A DNA stretch of 64,000 nt from SAR202 cluster bacterium (GCA_016872415.1 VGZX01000004.1:1-64000); one strand, 5' to 3'; shown: positions 18,597 to 28,801, counted from the first letter of the stretch. The notes: generated by a model from the letters alone, not told the origin. Numbers and translations: made by a program.

Positions 18597-19677
18597 GAGC
18601 TCCCGCGTCGTGGTCGCCATGAGCGGCGGCGTCGACTCGTCGGTCGCCGCCTACCTGCTGCGGCGCGAGGGATGTGACGTCATTGGCGTCACGATGCGCC
18701 TCTGGTCATCCGACGACGCCGCGATCACGCCCGACCACCAGGGCTGCTGCTCCATCGAGGACATCGAGGACGCGCGCCGCGTGTGCCAGGTCATCGGCGT
18801 GCCGCACTACGTCCTCAATGTCGAGCGCGAGTTCCGGGCGCACGTCATGGATTACTTCGTCGCCGAATACCGGCGCGGGCGCACGCCGCACCCCTGTATC
18901 GCATGCAACGACCGCATCAAGTTCGATTTCTTGATGCGCCGCGCGTCGATGATGGACGCCGGCTTCGTCGCGACCGGCCACTACGCCCGTCTCGTCACCG
19001 ACGAGCGCACCGGCGCGCGGCAGCTGCTGCGTGGCGTCGACTCGTCGAAGGACCAATCGTACGTCCTTTTCGGACTCTCCCAGAGGCAGCTGGGGCATGT
19101 CTTACTCCCCGTGGGACACTTCACGAAGCAGCGGATTCGCGGCCTCGCGCTCGAAGGCGGGTTGCACCTCGCGGACAAGCGCGACAGCCAGGAGGTCTGC
19201 TTCATTCCGCAAGGCGATTACCGCGAGTTTCTCCGCAAGCATGCGACGCCCCAACCCGGCGAGTTCGTCGACAGCGCCGGTCGCGTTCTGGGCAGCCACG
19301 GTGGCATCGAGCAGTTCACGGTCGGCCAGCGGCGGGGCCTTGGCGTGGCGGCCGGCGAGCGCCTGTTCGTCACGCGGATCGAGCCGGAGACGCGGCGCGT
19401 GGTGCTCGGCCCGGCCGAGGAGCTGCTGCGGCGCGGCGCCCGGGTGGAGCGGGTGAACTACGTGGGTGGCGACGCCCCCGGCGAGCCGCTTCGCGTGAGC
19501 GCGAAGATACGTTACAACGGGCGTGACGTGCAGGCGATGCTGGAGCCGCGCGACACCGATACGGCCGACCTCTTGTTCGAGATGCCGCAGCGGGCGGTGA
19601 CGCCGGGCCAGGCGGCGGTCTTTTATGATGGCGACCGCGTCGTTGGAGGCGGCTTCATCGCCGCTGCCCTAGACTAA
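18568..19677 (+). CDS. mnmA: tRNA-specific 2-thiouridylase
   Basis: VVVAMSGGVDSSVAAYLL, GCCSIEDIEDARRVC, TPHPCIACNDRIKF, ATGHYAR, GVDSSKDQSYVLFGL, DSQEVCFIPQGDYREFL, FTVGQRRGLGVAAGE. Confidence 0.97.
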   Translation: MAQPAFQPPRSSRVVVAMSGGVDSSVAAYLLRREGCDVIGVTMRLWSSDDAAITPDHQGCCSIEDIEDARRVCQVIGVPHYVLNVEREFRAHVMDYFVAEYRRGRTPHPCIACNDRIKFDFLMRRASMMDAGFVATGHYARLVTDERTGARQLLRGVDSSKDQSYVLFGLSQRQLGHVLLPVGHFTKQRIRGLALEGGLHLADKRDSQEVCFIPQGDYREFLRKHATPQPGEFVDSAGRVLGSHGGIEQFTVGQRRGLGVAAGERLFVTRIEPETRRVVLGPAEELLRRGARVERVNYVGGDAPGEPLRVSAKIRYNGRDVQAMLEPRDTDTADLLFEMPQRAVTPGQAAVFYDGDRVVGGGFIAAALD

Positions 19678-19702
19678 CGCTGGCCCCCCGTCGGAGGGTT
19701 CC

Positions 19703-20350
19703 GTGGCTGTTGTGACGCTACCGACGCAGGATGAGGAGCGACGCCTGCGGGCGGCGGGCTTCCCGCGCGTCGCCGGCGTCGACGAAGCTGGGCGCGGGCC
19801 GCTGGCGGGTCCGGTCGTCGCCGGGGCCGTGGTGCTCCCCGATCTCACGGCGAGCGCCGCCGCCGAACTGCTGCTGATCCGCGACAGCAAGATGCTCTCG
19901 GCGAGCCAGCGCCGGCGCGCGGCGGCGCTCATCCATTCGTTGACGGATGACATCGGCATCGGCGTGGCGTCGGTGGACGAGATCGACGAGCACGGCATCG
20001 CGCCGGCCACCAAGCTGGCGATGCGTCGAGCACTCTCCGGCCTGCGCCTGCCGCCCGACCATTTGCTGGTGGATGCGGTGCGTCTCGATTGGAACCGGCT
20101 GCCGTGCCTGGCGCTGGTGCGTGGAGACTCGCTCTGCACGGCCATCGCCGCCGCCTCCATCGTCGCCAAGGTGCACCGCGATGCGCTGATGGACGAGCTC
20201 GACGCCGTCCACCCCGGTTATGGGTTTGCCCGGCACAAGGGTTACGCGGCTCCATCGCACCTCGAGGCGCTCGCGCGACTCGGACCGTCACCCGCGCACC
20301 GGCGGTCGTTCGCGCCGCTGCGGCTCGCGCTGCCGCACGCCGATGCCTAG
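19703..20350 (+). CDS. rnhB: Ribonuclease HII
   Basis: [82 protein letters not shown]. Confidence 0.97.
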   Translation: MAVVTLPTQDEERRLRAAGFPRVAGVDEAGRGPLAGPVVAGAVVLPDLTASAAAELLLIRDSKMLSASQRRRAAALIHSLTDDIGIGVASVDEIDEHGIAPATKLAMRRALSGLRLPPDHLLVDAVRLDWNRLPCLALVRGDSLCTAIAAASIVAKVHRDALMDELDAVHPGYGFARHKGYAAPSHLEALARLGPSPAHRRSFAPLRLALPHADA

Positions 20351-20716
20351 TCAGCGCACGCGCACCGGCACCGTGGGCGAGCGCATCGCCGCGAGTCATC
20401 TCGAATCGTTGGGATGGACGCTGCTCGGCCGCAACTACCGCACAAGGCTCGGCGAGGTGGACATCATCGCGCGAGACGGCGACGAGTTGGTGTTCGTGGA
20501 GGTGCGCACCAAGACAAGAAGAGCTTGGCGTTCGGCACGCCGGAGGAGTCGTTGACGCCGCGCAAGCTGCTGAGTCTCTTACACGCCGTCGTCGAATATT
20601 TGCGCGACAACGACTTGGCGCCGGCACGCTGGCGGGTCGACCTCGTCGCGATAACGCTGCGCGAAGGCCCCGCGACGATCAACCACCTGCGCGCGTTGGG
20701 ACTGCCGGAATCCTGA
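20343..20716 (+). pseudogene. yraN: UPF0102/YraN family nuclease-like protein, frameshifted
   Basis: [50 protein letters not shown] in one frame, then [42 protein letters not shown] in another; one missing base near 20508-20524 (accaagacaagaagagc). Confidence 0.88.
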
Positions 20717-21527
20717 CCGCCCGCAAGGCCAGGAACAGCGGTATCTCGGCGCGGGCGCGATTCTCGGCCCTTGCCCTCGGCCCCGGCTGGCTCGCCTTGT
20801 TCGACGCCCACTCCTCGACGGCGTCGATGAACAAACCGGCGTCGGCCAGCGCGCGCACGTAATCTTGCAGGGGCCGGTGGAAGCTCCACGCCACCAGGTT
20901 GGGCGCTGAGCCTGGGTGCACCTGTATGGGCACCTTGAGGGGCGAGAGGTAGTGGTCGACGCGGCGATACAGCAGTTTCCGCTCCGTGTCCTCGCCCCAG
21001 CCGCTCTGCCGGGGTATGCGGAAACTGGGGTGCGTCATCACGAAGATGGCCTTGCCGCCGGGCCTCAGCAGGCCGGCGCAGCCATTCATGACAGGCGCCA
21101 GCAGCTCGATGTTCTGTATCGCGAGTATGCACACCACCGCGTCGAACGTGCCTTGACCCTCCAGCGTGTGCAACTGCTCGGCGCGCAACACCTTGAACGT
21201 GGCGCGCCCGCCCCGCTGACGGGCCGCGCGAATGAGGTCGGACGATGCGTCGACTCCAAGTGCGTTGACTCCCAGTCGCTCCAGCTCGCGAGTGAACGCG
21301 CCCTGGCCGCACGCCAAGTCCAGCACGCGCATGCCGGGCCGCAGCTGCAGCATGCGTAGCACGCCAGGGAAAACGACTTCGCGCTGATAGCCGCTGCCGC
21401 CCTCCCCGACGAGCGCGTCGTACCATGACGCGACGGCGCCGGTCCACGCGGTCTGCCGCGACGGTGGGGGCGCCCGCCGAGTGGGCGGGGTCCGGCGAGG
21501 GGGTCGTTGGCGTTGTCGCATGAGCAC
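20679..21527 (-). CDS. Class I SAM-dependent methyltransferase
   Basis: MRVLDLACGQGAFTRELERLGVNALGVDASSDLIRAARQ; LLRPGGKAIFVMTHPSFRIPRQSGW; start ATG 21521 or GTG 21527. Confidence 0.88.
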   Translation of the reverse strand: MLMRQRQRPPRRTPPTRRAPPPSRQTAWTGAVASWYDALVGEGGSGYQREVVFPGVLRMLQLRPGMRVLDLACGQGAFTRELERLGVNALGVDASSDLIRAARQRGGRATFKVLRAEQLHTLEGQGTFDAVVCILAIQNIELLAPVMNGCAGLLRPGGKAIFVMTHPSFRIPRQSGWGEDTERKLLYRRVDHYLSPLKVPIQVHPGSAPNLVAWSFHRPLQDYVRALADAGLFIDAVEEWASNKASQPGPRARAENRARAEIPLFLALRAVRIPAVPTRAGG

Positions 21528-21604
21528 TCATTCTACGGCCAACCGCGCTGTGCTAGGGTACGATCAGCGCGGCGCGACACCGCTTACTCGACGTAGGAGG
21601 TCGC

Positions 21605-22675
21605 ATGACGACCTGGAAGCCCGGCACTGGCCCCGATGCCCACCGCACCGAATACTGGCTGTTGAGCGGCCTGGAAGGCTTGCACCGCGACGTGAGCGTG
21701 CTGTTCCGCGACCCCGGCGACGATCGCATTCTGAAGGCCATTAAGAGGACCGCCCAGGCGCTGGGCTTCGAGCGCGTGCTGCCGGTCGCCGGGCCGCCCA
21801 TCCACAAGGCCATCGCCGAGCTCTCGCCGTTGGAGGGGTTGTTCGCCGGGCCGAACTTCATGGAAGTGAAGTTCATGGCGCAGACGCTCGGGCTCCTGGC
21901 GGTCGCGGAGACCGCCGACCTGATGCCGAAGGATGTTGAGGCGACGTTCAGACGGCCAGACCTCACTGGCCTGTCGGACGCGCTTTTCCTGATGAGCCGC
22001 GCCGCCGGCTCCGGCTTCCGCAAGCGCGCCGCCGAGCGGTTCCGTGGCCTCTATGTCATCGTCGACCCTGACCTCACCAACGGCCGAGACCCCCGATGGG
22101 TGGCGGAGGAGGCATTACGGGGCGGCGCCACGGCCATCCAGTTCCGCAACAAGAGCAAGGACAAGGGCGATGTGTTGCCGCTGGCCCGCGATCTGGTGGG
22201 GTTGTGCGAGGCGCATGAGGCGACGCTGGTCATCAACGATCATGCCGACCTCGCCATCGCGAGCGATGCCCACGGCATGCACGCCGGCCAGCACGACCTG
22301 CCGTTGGCCGTCGCGCAGCGCATCCTCAAGCCGTGGCAGATCGCCGGCACGTCCAACGCGCTGCTAGGCGAGGCGGAGGCGTCGCTCGCCGCCGGGGCCG
22401 ACTACATCGCCGTCGGCCGCATGTTCGACACGACCTCCAAGAACAACACGCGCCCGGCCGGCCCCGAGACGCTCCGCCAGGTGCGGGCGCTGGTGCCGGA
22501 TGGCGACACGCCCATCGTCGGAATCGGCGGCATCACGCTCGCGAACGTCGCGCGCGTCGCCGAGGCGGGCGCCGACGGCATCTGCGTCATTAGCGCCGTG
22601 ACGCAGGCCGACGACCCACGAAAGGCCGCGGCGGAGCTCCTCGAAGCGTTCCGCCGCGCGAAGCCAACCCACTAG
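21605..22675 (+). CDS. thiE: Thiamine-phosphate synthase fused to an N-terminal domain of about 135 aa
   Basis: C-terminal ThiE: LYVIVDPDLTNGR..ALRGGATAIQFRNKSKDKGDVL..LVINDHADLAIASDAHGMHAGQHDLP..GTSNALLGEAEASLAAGADYIAVGRMFDTTSKN..GIGGITLANVARVAEAGADGICVISAV; SD TAGGAGGTCGC-ATG. Confidence 0.9.
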   Translation: MTTWKPGTGPDAHRTEYWLLSGLEGLHRDVSVLFRDPGDDRILKAIKRTAQALGFERVLPVAGPPIHKAIAELSPLEGLFAGPNFMEVKFMAQTLGLLAVAETADLMPKDVEATFRRPDLTGLSDALFLMSRAAGSGFRKRAAERFRGLYVIVDPDLTNGRDPRWVAEEALRGGATAIQFRNKSKDKGDVLPLARDLVGLCEAHEATLVINDHADLAIASDAHGMHAGQHDLPLAVAQRILKPWQIAGTSNALLGEAEASLAAGADYIAVGRMFDTTSKNNTRPAGPETLRQVRALVPDGDTPIVGIGGITLANVARVAEAGADGICVISAVTQADDPRKAAAELLEAFRRAKPTH

Positions 22676-22687
22676 CGGAGGGTCTCG

Positions 22688-23698
22688 ATGCGAGTGGCGC
22701 TGTTCAGCAGCCAGCGATACGACCGGGACTCCTTCTCATTCGTCAACGACGCGTTCGGGCACGACCTCGTCTTTCTGGAGCCGCGCTTGTCTCAGGAGTC
22801 GGTCGCATTGGCCCGGGGCTTCCCGGGTGTTTGTGTCTTCGTCAACGACCAAGTCGACGCGCCGGTGCTGCGCGCCCTGCACGACGACGGCACGCGCCTA
22901 GTACTGCTGCGGAGCGCCGGCTTCAACCAAATCGACATCGAGGAGGCGGCGCGCCTCGGCATCGCCGTCGCTCGCGTGCCGGAATACTCGCCCCACGCCG
23001 TCACCGAGCACACGATCGGACTGATCCTGTCGCTCGACCGCAAGATACACCGGGCCTTCAACCGGGGGCGCGAGGGAAACTTCTCACTGGACGGCCTGCT
23101 CGGGTTCGACCTCCACGGCAAGACGGTGGGCATCGTGGGCACCGGGCGCATCGGCAAGGTCGTCGTCCGCATCCTGCGCGGCTTCGGCTGCCGACTGTTG
23201 CTCCACGACCCATTCCCCGACCGCGCGCTGGAGGGCGACGACGCGAGGTACGTGGCGATGGAGGACCTGCTGGAGGAGTCCGACGTCGTCACGCTGCATT
23301 GCCCGCTGACGCCGCAGACGCGGCACCTCATTGACGTCGTCGCGCTTCGCCGCATGAAGCCGGGCGTCATGCTGATCAACACGAGCCGGGGCCCGCTGCT
23401 CGACACGCGGGCGGTGATCGAGGCGCTCAAGACCCGGCACATCGGCTCGCTGGGGCTCGACGTCTACGAGGAGGAGGGCGATCTCTTCTTCCGCGACCTG
23501 TCGGACCAGGTCATCACCGACGATGTGTTCACTCGGTTGTTGACGTTCCCGAACGTGCTCGTCACCAGCCATCAGGCTTTCTTCACGCGCGAAGCGCTGC
23601 ACAACATCGCCACGACGACGCTTGGCAACGCGGCGGCGTTCGAGCGAAACGAGCCCTCGGGGAACGAAGTGCTGCCGGCGGCCGTCCGGCGCGGCTAG
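22688..23698 (+). CDS. D-2-hydroxyacid dehydrogenase (D-lactate dehydrogenase type)
   Basis: MRVALFSSQRYDRDSF, GKTVGIVGTGRIGKVVVRILRGFGC, MLINTSRGPLLDTRAV, LGLDVYEEEGDLFFRDLS, NVLVTSHQAFFTREAL. Confidence 0.93.
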   Translation: MRVALFSSQRYDRDSFSFVNDAFGHDLVFLEPRLSQESVALARGFPGVCVFVNDQVDAPVLRALHDDGTRLVLLRSAGFNQIDIEEAARLGIAVARVPEYSPHAVTEHTIGLILSLDRKIHRAFNRGREGNFSLDGLLGFDLHGKTVGIVGTGRIGKVVVRILRGFGCRLLLHDPFPDRALEGDDARYVAMEDLLEESDVVTLHCPLTPQTRHLIDVVALRRMKPGVMLINTSRGPLLDTRAVIEALKTRHIGSLGLDVYEEEGDLFFRDLSDQVITDDVFTRLLTFPNVLVTSHQAFFTREALHNIATTTLGNAAAFERNEPSGNEVLPAAVRRG

Positions 23699-25221
23699 AG
23701 GGTCTGCAGCAGCGCGGTCGCGGCGGCCCTCGCGGCGTCCAACAAGCCAGTGGGCCAGAGGCCGAACAGCAGCACGGCGATGCTCGTGAACGCGAGGGCG
23801 ACGGTGGCCGGGGCGTTGGCGCTCACGGGGCGCGCGTCGCCGTCGGCCGGCTGCAGGTACATCACGCGCACGATGTTCAGGTAGTAGTAGGCGGAGACGA
23901 CGCTGTTGATGACGCCGATCACCGCCAGCCATGTATAGCCCGTGTTGATCGCCGCGTTGAACACGAACAGCTTGCCCATGAACCCGACTGTCGGCGGGAT
24001 GCCGGTGAGCGACACCAACGCGAACGCGAGCATGCCGGCGAGCAGCGGCGACCGCTGGCCGAGCCCGGCGAGCCCGCGCACGGTTTCGTTGCCGGTGCGG
24101 TTGGTGATGGCGATGACGGCGAAGAACGCCGCGAGGTTCATGGCCGCGTAGCCGCCGAGATAGAAGAGGACGCTGACGATGCCGAGCGAGCCGTCGCCGG
24201 CATCGCCGGCGCGCGCCGCGATGGCCGCCACGCCCACCAGCATGTAGCCCGCGTGGGCGATCGTGCTGTAGCCCAGCAGGCGCTTCACGTTGCTCTGCGC
24301 GATGGCGACCAAATTGCCCACGCTCATCGTGACCGCCGCGAGCGCGGCGAACACCAGTGACCAGTCGGCGCTCACATCGCCCAAGGCGGAATAGAACACG
24401 CGCAGCACGACGGCGAACGCCGCCGACTTGCTTGCCACGGCGAGGAAGGCGCTCACCGGCGTGGGGGCCCCCTCGTAGACGTCGGGTGTCCACATCTGGA
24501 ACGGCACCATGGAAAGCTTGAAGCCGAAGCCCGCCAGCACGAGCACGACGCCCGCCAGCACGGCCACGTTGCCGAATGGAAGGCCCGCGTGGGTGACCGT
24601 CAGCATCTGGGCGATGCTGGGCTCGGCGGCGGACGGCGACACGATGCGCATGGTGCCGGTGGCCGCGTAGAGGAGCGCGAAGCCGTAGAGCAGCACCGCC
24701 GACGAGACGCCGGACAGCACGAGGTACTTCAGGCCCGCCTCGGTCGACCGGGCCTGCATCTTGAGGAATGCCGCTAGCGCCACGATGGGCAGCGACGCCA
24801 GCTCGAGCGCGACGTAAACGGTGATCAGGTCGCCGGCCGCCGGCAACAGCATGAGGCCCGTCGCCGAGAAGAACACGAGGCCGGTGAACTCCGCCTGGTA
24901 TCGCCGGAACCGACCGGTGTATTCGTTGGAGGCCAGCAGCACGAGCACGAGGATGCCCAGCAGCAAGAGCTTGAAGAAGATGGCGAATTGGTCGATCACG
25001 AGCGAGCCATTGAAGCCGGTTTCGCGAGCGAAGACCAAACCGTCGACGCGCACCCACAGCGATACTGCGAATGCGATTGGCACCAGCAGCCCGACCACGG
25101 CGACGCCCAGCACCACCGTCTTATTCTTGAGGGCGAGGTCGAGCAGCACGACGGCTAGCGCCAGCCCGGCCAGTGCCAGTTCCGGCGATATCAGGTAGAT
25201 GTCGGTCGATGTGAGCCCCAT
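23695..25221 (-). CDS. nuoN: NADH-quinone oxidoreductase subunit N
   Basis: Proton-channel antiporter-like membrane protein; PFQMWTPDVYEGAPTPVSAFLAVASKSAAFAV, QSNVKRLLGYSTIAHAGYMLVG. Confidence 0.96.
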   Translation of the reverse strand: MGLTSTDIYLISPELALAGLALAVVLLDLALKNKTVVLGVAVVGLLVPIAFAVSLWVRVDGLVFARETGFNGSLVIDQFAIFFKLLLLGILVLVLLASNEYTGRFRRYQAEFTGLVFFSATGLMLLPAAGDLITVYVALELASLPIVALAAFLKMQARSTEAGLKYLVLSGVSSAVLLYGFALLYAATGTMRIVSPSAAEPSIAQMLTVTHAGLPFGNVAVLAGVVLVLAGFGFKLSMVPFQMWTPDVYEGAPTPVSAFLAVASKSAAFAVVLRVFYSALGDVSADWSLVFAALAAVTMSVGNLVAIAQSNVKRLLGYSTIAHAGYMLVGVAAIAARAGDAGDGSLGIVSVLFYLGGYAAMNLAAFFAVIAITNRTGNETVRGLAGLGQRSPLLAGMLAFALVSLTGIPPTVGFMGKLFVFNAAINTGYTWLAVIGVINSVVSAYYYLNIVRVMYLQPADGDARPVSANAPATVALAFTSIAVLLFGLWPTGLLDAARAAATALLQTL

Positions 25222-25227
25222 GTTCCT

Positions 25228-26706
25228 CTACCCGAACCGCGAGATGATGGGCACGAGGCCGACGCTGAACACGTCCGTGAGAAGCCGGGGGTAGAGGCCA
25301 ACGGCCAAGATCGGCACGATCAGCACCGCCATGGCGGCCACGTCGACAGCGCTGGCATCGCGCAGGTGGTCCCACCGCGCCGGCCGCGGGCCGAACAGTG
25401 TCCGTTGCGCCGCCCATAGGATGTAGCCGGCGGCCAAGACGACGCCGAACGCCGCCGCGCCGGTGATCCAGCCGAACACCGGGAACGTGCCCAGGAAGAC
25501 AAGTATCTCCGCGATGAACCCGCTGGTCGACGGCAGGCCCAGCGACGCGAGGCCCGCCAGCATGAAGCCGATGCCGATGAGCGGCACCCGGCCCATGAGC
25601 CCGCCCATGTCGGGGATGTGCCGTGTGTGCGCCCGCTCGTAGATGAGACCCACGGCGACGAACAGCAGGCCGGTGATGGTGCCATGGGTGAACAGCTGGA
25701 GCGCCGCGCCCTGGAGGCCGACGGGCGTGAGGGCGGCGCCCGATGCGCCGAGCGAGGCTAGGCCCAGGCCGACGTAGCCCATGTGGCTGACGCTGCTGTA
25801 GGCGACCATGCGCTTGAGGTCGCTCTGCCGCATGACGATGAAGGCCCCGTAGAGCACGCCGATGACCGCCAGCACCGCGATGGGCAGCGCGAAGCGCGCC
25901 ATCTCATTGGGGAACAGCCCGGCGTTGATGCGGATGAGGCCGTAGCCGCCCATCTTCAGCAGCACGCCGGCCAGCATCACGCTCACGGCCGTCGGCGCGT
26001 CGGTGTGGGCGTCGGGTAGCCAAGTGTGGACGGGGAACAGCGGCAGCTTCACCGCGAACGCGACAAGGAACCCGCCGAAGACGAGCGCCGTCGGGATGAG
26101 CAGCGCCGACAGGTCGCGGCTCGCGAGCGCCGTGATGTCGAACGTCCGCTCGCCCGCCGGGAACGAGAAGTAGAGCACGATGATGGCGGCGAACATGAAT
26201 GCCGAGCCGAACAGCGTGTAGAGCAGGAACTTCATCGCCGAGTATTCGCGGCGTCCGGTGCCCCATATCGAGATGAGCAGGAACATGGGGATGAGCTCGA
26301 GCTCCCAGAAGACGAAGAACAGGATCAAGTCCAGGGAAACGAACACGCCAAACACGGCGGATTGGAGCACGAGCAGCCATGCGAAGTATTCGCGGGCCCG
26401 GTGCGTGATGCGCCAGGAGACGAGCACGGCGGCGACGCCGAGAATGCCGTTGAGCAGCACCAGCGGGGCGTTCAAGCCGTCGACGCCGAGGTGATAATTG
26501 ATGTCGAAGGCGGGGATCCAGGGCGCGCGCTCGACGAACTGGAAGCCGGCCGCTTGACGGTCGAACGACGCGAAGAGGATTCCGGTGAGCGCCAGCTCCG
26601 CGATGACGGCGATGACGGCGATCGCTCGGGCGACACGCGCGTCGCGGCCGGCGATCAGCACCAGGATGGCGGCGGCGATGGGCAGGAAAACGATGGTCGT
26701 GAGCAT
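25228..26706 (-). CDS. nuoM: NADH-quinone oxidoreductase subunit M
   Basis: GVDGLNAPLVLLNGIL, FFVFWELELIPMFLLISIWG, LPLFPVHTWLPDAHTDAPTAVSVMLAGVLLKMGGYGLIR, QSDLKRMVAYSSVSHMGYV. Confidence 0.97.
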   Translation of the reverse strand: MLTTIVFLPIAAAILVLIAGRDARVARAIAVIAVIAELALTGILFASFDRQAAGFQFVERAPWIPAFDINYHLGVDGLNAPLVLLNGILGVAAVLVSWRITHRAREYFAWLLVLQSAVFGVFVSLDLILFFVFWELELIPMFLLISIWGTGRREYSAMKFLLYTLFGSAFMFAAIIVLYFSFPAGERTFDITALASRDLSALLIPTALVFGGFLVAFAVKLPLFPVHTWLPDAHTDAPTAVSVMLAGVLLKMGGYGLIRINAGLFPNEMARFALPIAVLAVIGVLYGAFIVMRQSDLKRMVAYSSVSHMGYVGLGLASLGASGAALTPVGLQGAALQLFTHGTITGLLFVAVGLIYERAHTRHIPDMGGLMGRVPLIGIGFMLAGLASLGLPSTSGFIAEILVFLGTFPVFGWITGAAAFGVVLAAGYILWAAQRTLFGPRPARWDHLRDASAVDVAAMAVLIVPILAVGLYPRLLTDVFSVGLVPIISRFG

Positions 26707-26711
26707 GTGCC

Positions 26712-28799
26712 CTACCCTCCGCCCTGCGTGAGCAGCACGAGCAGTATGACGACGACGCCGAGCGCGATGCCGACGCCGTAGAGCTGCACTTGGCCGGTCT
26801 GCACCTGAGCCATGGCCCGTCCGGTGTTCCGCCCCAGCCAGCCGGCGAGGTCGACCGTGCCATCGACGATGTGCCGGTCGATCCAGTCGGCCGCCTGGAA
26901 GACCCCGCGATACAGGACGCGCCGCACGATGAGGCCCTCGTAGAGCTCATCCATGTAGTAACGACGGCTGAGGAGCACGTGGAACGGTTTCAGGGTTAGC
27001 GCCATGCCCTCCGCCGATATGGCGTTGGTCCGGTACATCAGAGTGGCGAGGCCGATGCCGCCAAGGGCGACGAGCGTGGAAACGATGGCGATGGGCCAAT
27101 TGAAGTGTGGCGCTTCTTCCTCCAGGAAGTGCGCGAACCAGTGCGCCGGCACGATGCCGAGGTCGAATGGCGCGTTGGCGACGATGCCCGAGAGCACCGC
27201 GGCCCCCGCCAGCACGACCATGGGCGTCGTCATCACCCTTGGCGACTCGTGTCGATGGACGGCGTGGTGCGCCTCGTCAGGAATGCGCTCCGCCATCGGC
27301 ACGGCATCGATGCCGCCCCGGAACTCGCCGTGGAAGGTCAGGTAGATCATGCGGAATGAGTAGAACGCCGTCATGAATGCCGCGCCGATGCCGAAGAGGA
27401 ACACCAGCCTGCCGACGGTGTCGCCCTCCCACGCCGCGACCAGTATTTCGTCCTTGCTCCAGAAGCCGGCCAGGGGGAATATGCCCGCGAGGCTGATGGC
27501 CCCGATGAGCACGGTGACGTACGTTACCGGCATCCACCGCTTCAGGCCGCCCATCTTCCGCATATCGAACGTGTGCACCGAGTGGTGCACCGAGCCGGAG
27601 CCGAGGAAGAGCAGGCACTTGAAGAAGGCATGGTTGAACAGGTGGAACATCGCAATGACAGGCGCACCGACGCCCACGGCCAGCATCATGTAGCCGAGCT
27701 GGCTGACGGTGGAAAAGGCGAGCACGCGCTTGATGTCGTGCACGACGAGTCCCATCGAAGTGGCGAAGAGCGCTGTGAACCCGCCCGTGAGCGCGATGAG
27801 GTTAAGCGCCGTGGCGCTCTCCTCGAACAGCGGGAACATGCGCGCCATGAGGAACACGCCGGCGGCAACCATCGTCGCCGCGTGGATCAGCGAACTCACG
27901 GGCGTGGGGCCTTCCATCGCGTCGGGCAACCACGTGTGGAGCGGGAACTGGGCGGACTTGCCGACGGCGCCCGCGAATAGCCCAAGGGCGATCCACGTCA
28001 CCACGCCCGGGCCCAGCAGCGGCGCCGCCTGATGGAGATCGCGGATGTCGAACGGGTTGAGGCCGGCCGCCATCAGCTCGGCGCGGTGCGAGAAGATGTA
28101 GAGCAGCGCCAGCAGGAATCCGAAATCGCCGATGCGGGTGACGATGAACGCCTTCTTCGCCGCCGCGGCCGCGCTGGGCCGCCAGTGATAGAAGCCGATG
28201 AGAAGGTAGGACGAGAGGCCGACCAACTCCCAGAAGATGAAGAGCTGTATTAGGTTGCTGGAGAGCACGAGCCCGAGCATGGACGCGGTGAACAGGCCCA
28301 TGTAGGCGAAGTAGCGCGGATAGTCGGCATATGGGTGCTCGCGCGAGACGCCATCGCCAACGGGCGCGTCGCCGCCGTGGCCGTGGGCGTCGTGGGCGTG
28401 GGCGGCGCCGGCATGGACCGCGCGCTCCTCGGCCGCATGGCCGCCGTGCGCCGGCTCGCGCCGCATGTAGCCCAGCGAGTAGACCTGCACCAGCAGGCTG
28501 ATGCTGGACACCACGATCAACATGATCGCCGTGAGCGGGTCGAGGAAGATGCCGATGGTCATGTCGAAAGGGCCGACGGCGAACCACAGGTGCGGCTCGT
28601 AGCCGGCCGTGCCGTGGGCGTCCTGCACCGCCATGAGCGCCAGCACGCTGAGCACGAGCGTGACGGCTAGCGCGGTGACAGTGACGTACCCGGCCAAGCG
28701 CGCGGCCGGCGCGCCGAGTGGCCGCACGATGAACGCGTTGATGGCGAACGCCGCCAACGGCAGCGCGATGATGGCCCAGGCCGCCCATTCGCTGAACAT
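26712..28799 (-). CDS. nuoL: NADH-quinone oxidoreductase subunit L (with His-rich insertion)
   Basis: FFKCLLFLGSGSVHHSVHTFDMRKMGGL, SAQFPLHTWLPDAMEGPTPVSSLIHAATMVAAGVFL, FWELVGLSSYLLIGFYHW; start ATG 28799. Confidence 0.96.
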   Translation of the reverse strand: MFSEWAAWAIIALPLAAFAINAFIVRPLGAPAARLAGYVTVTALAVTLVLSVLALMAVQDAHGTAGYEPHLWFAVGPFDMTIGIFLDPLTAIMLIVVSSISLLVQVYSLGYMRREPAHGGHAAEERAVHAGAAHAHDAHGHGGDAPVGDGVSREHPYADYPRYFAYMGLFTASMLGLVLSSNLIQLFIFWELVGLSSYLLIGFYHWRPSAAAAAKKAFIVTRIGDFGFLLALLYIFSHRAELMAAGLNPFDIRDLHQAAPLLGPGVVTWIALGLFAGAVGKSAQFPLHTWLPDAMEGPTPVSSLIHAATMVAAGVFLMARMFPLFEESATALNLIALTGGFTALFATSMGLVVHDIKRVLAFSTVSQLGYMMLAVGVGAPVIAMFHLFNHAFFKCLLFLGSGSVHHSVHTFDMRKMGGLKRWMPVTYVTVLIGAISLAGIFPLAGFWSKDEILVAAWEGDTVGRLVFLFGIGAAFMTAFYSFRMIYLTFHGEFRGGIDAVPMAERIPDEAHHAVHRHESPRVMTTPMVVLAGAAVLSGIVANAPFDLGIVPAHWFAHFLEEEAPHFNWPIAIVSTLVALGGIGLATLMYRTNAISAEGMALTLKPFHVLLSRRYYMDELYEGLIVRRVLYRGVFQAADWIDRHIVDGTVDLAGWLGRNTGRAMAQVQTGQVQLYGVGIALGVVVILLVLLTQGGG

Positions 28800-28801
28800 G
28801 C

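Noticed and set aside
21540-21604. TPP riboswitch upstream of thiE, and FMN riboswitch upstream of ribD
   Set aside because: No CTGAGA/ACC.GAACCTG-type or RFN core found; the leaders are too short (ribD gap is about 50 nt).
23084-25057. 657-aa minus-strand ORF overlapping nuoN and antisense to the 2-hydroxyacid dehydrogenase
   Set aside because: Arg/Ala/Gly/His-rich out-of-frame translation with no motif.
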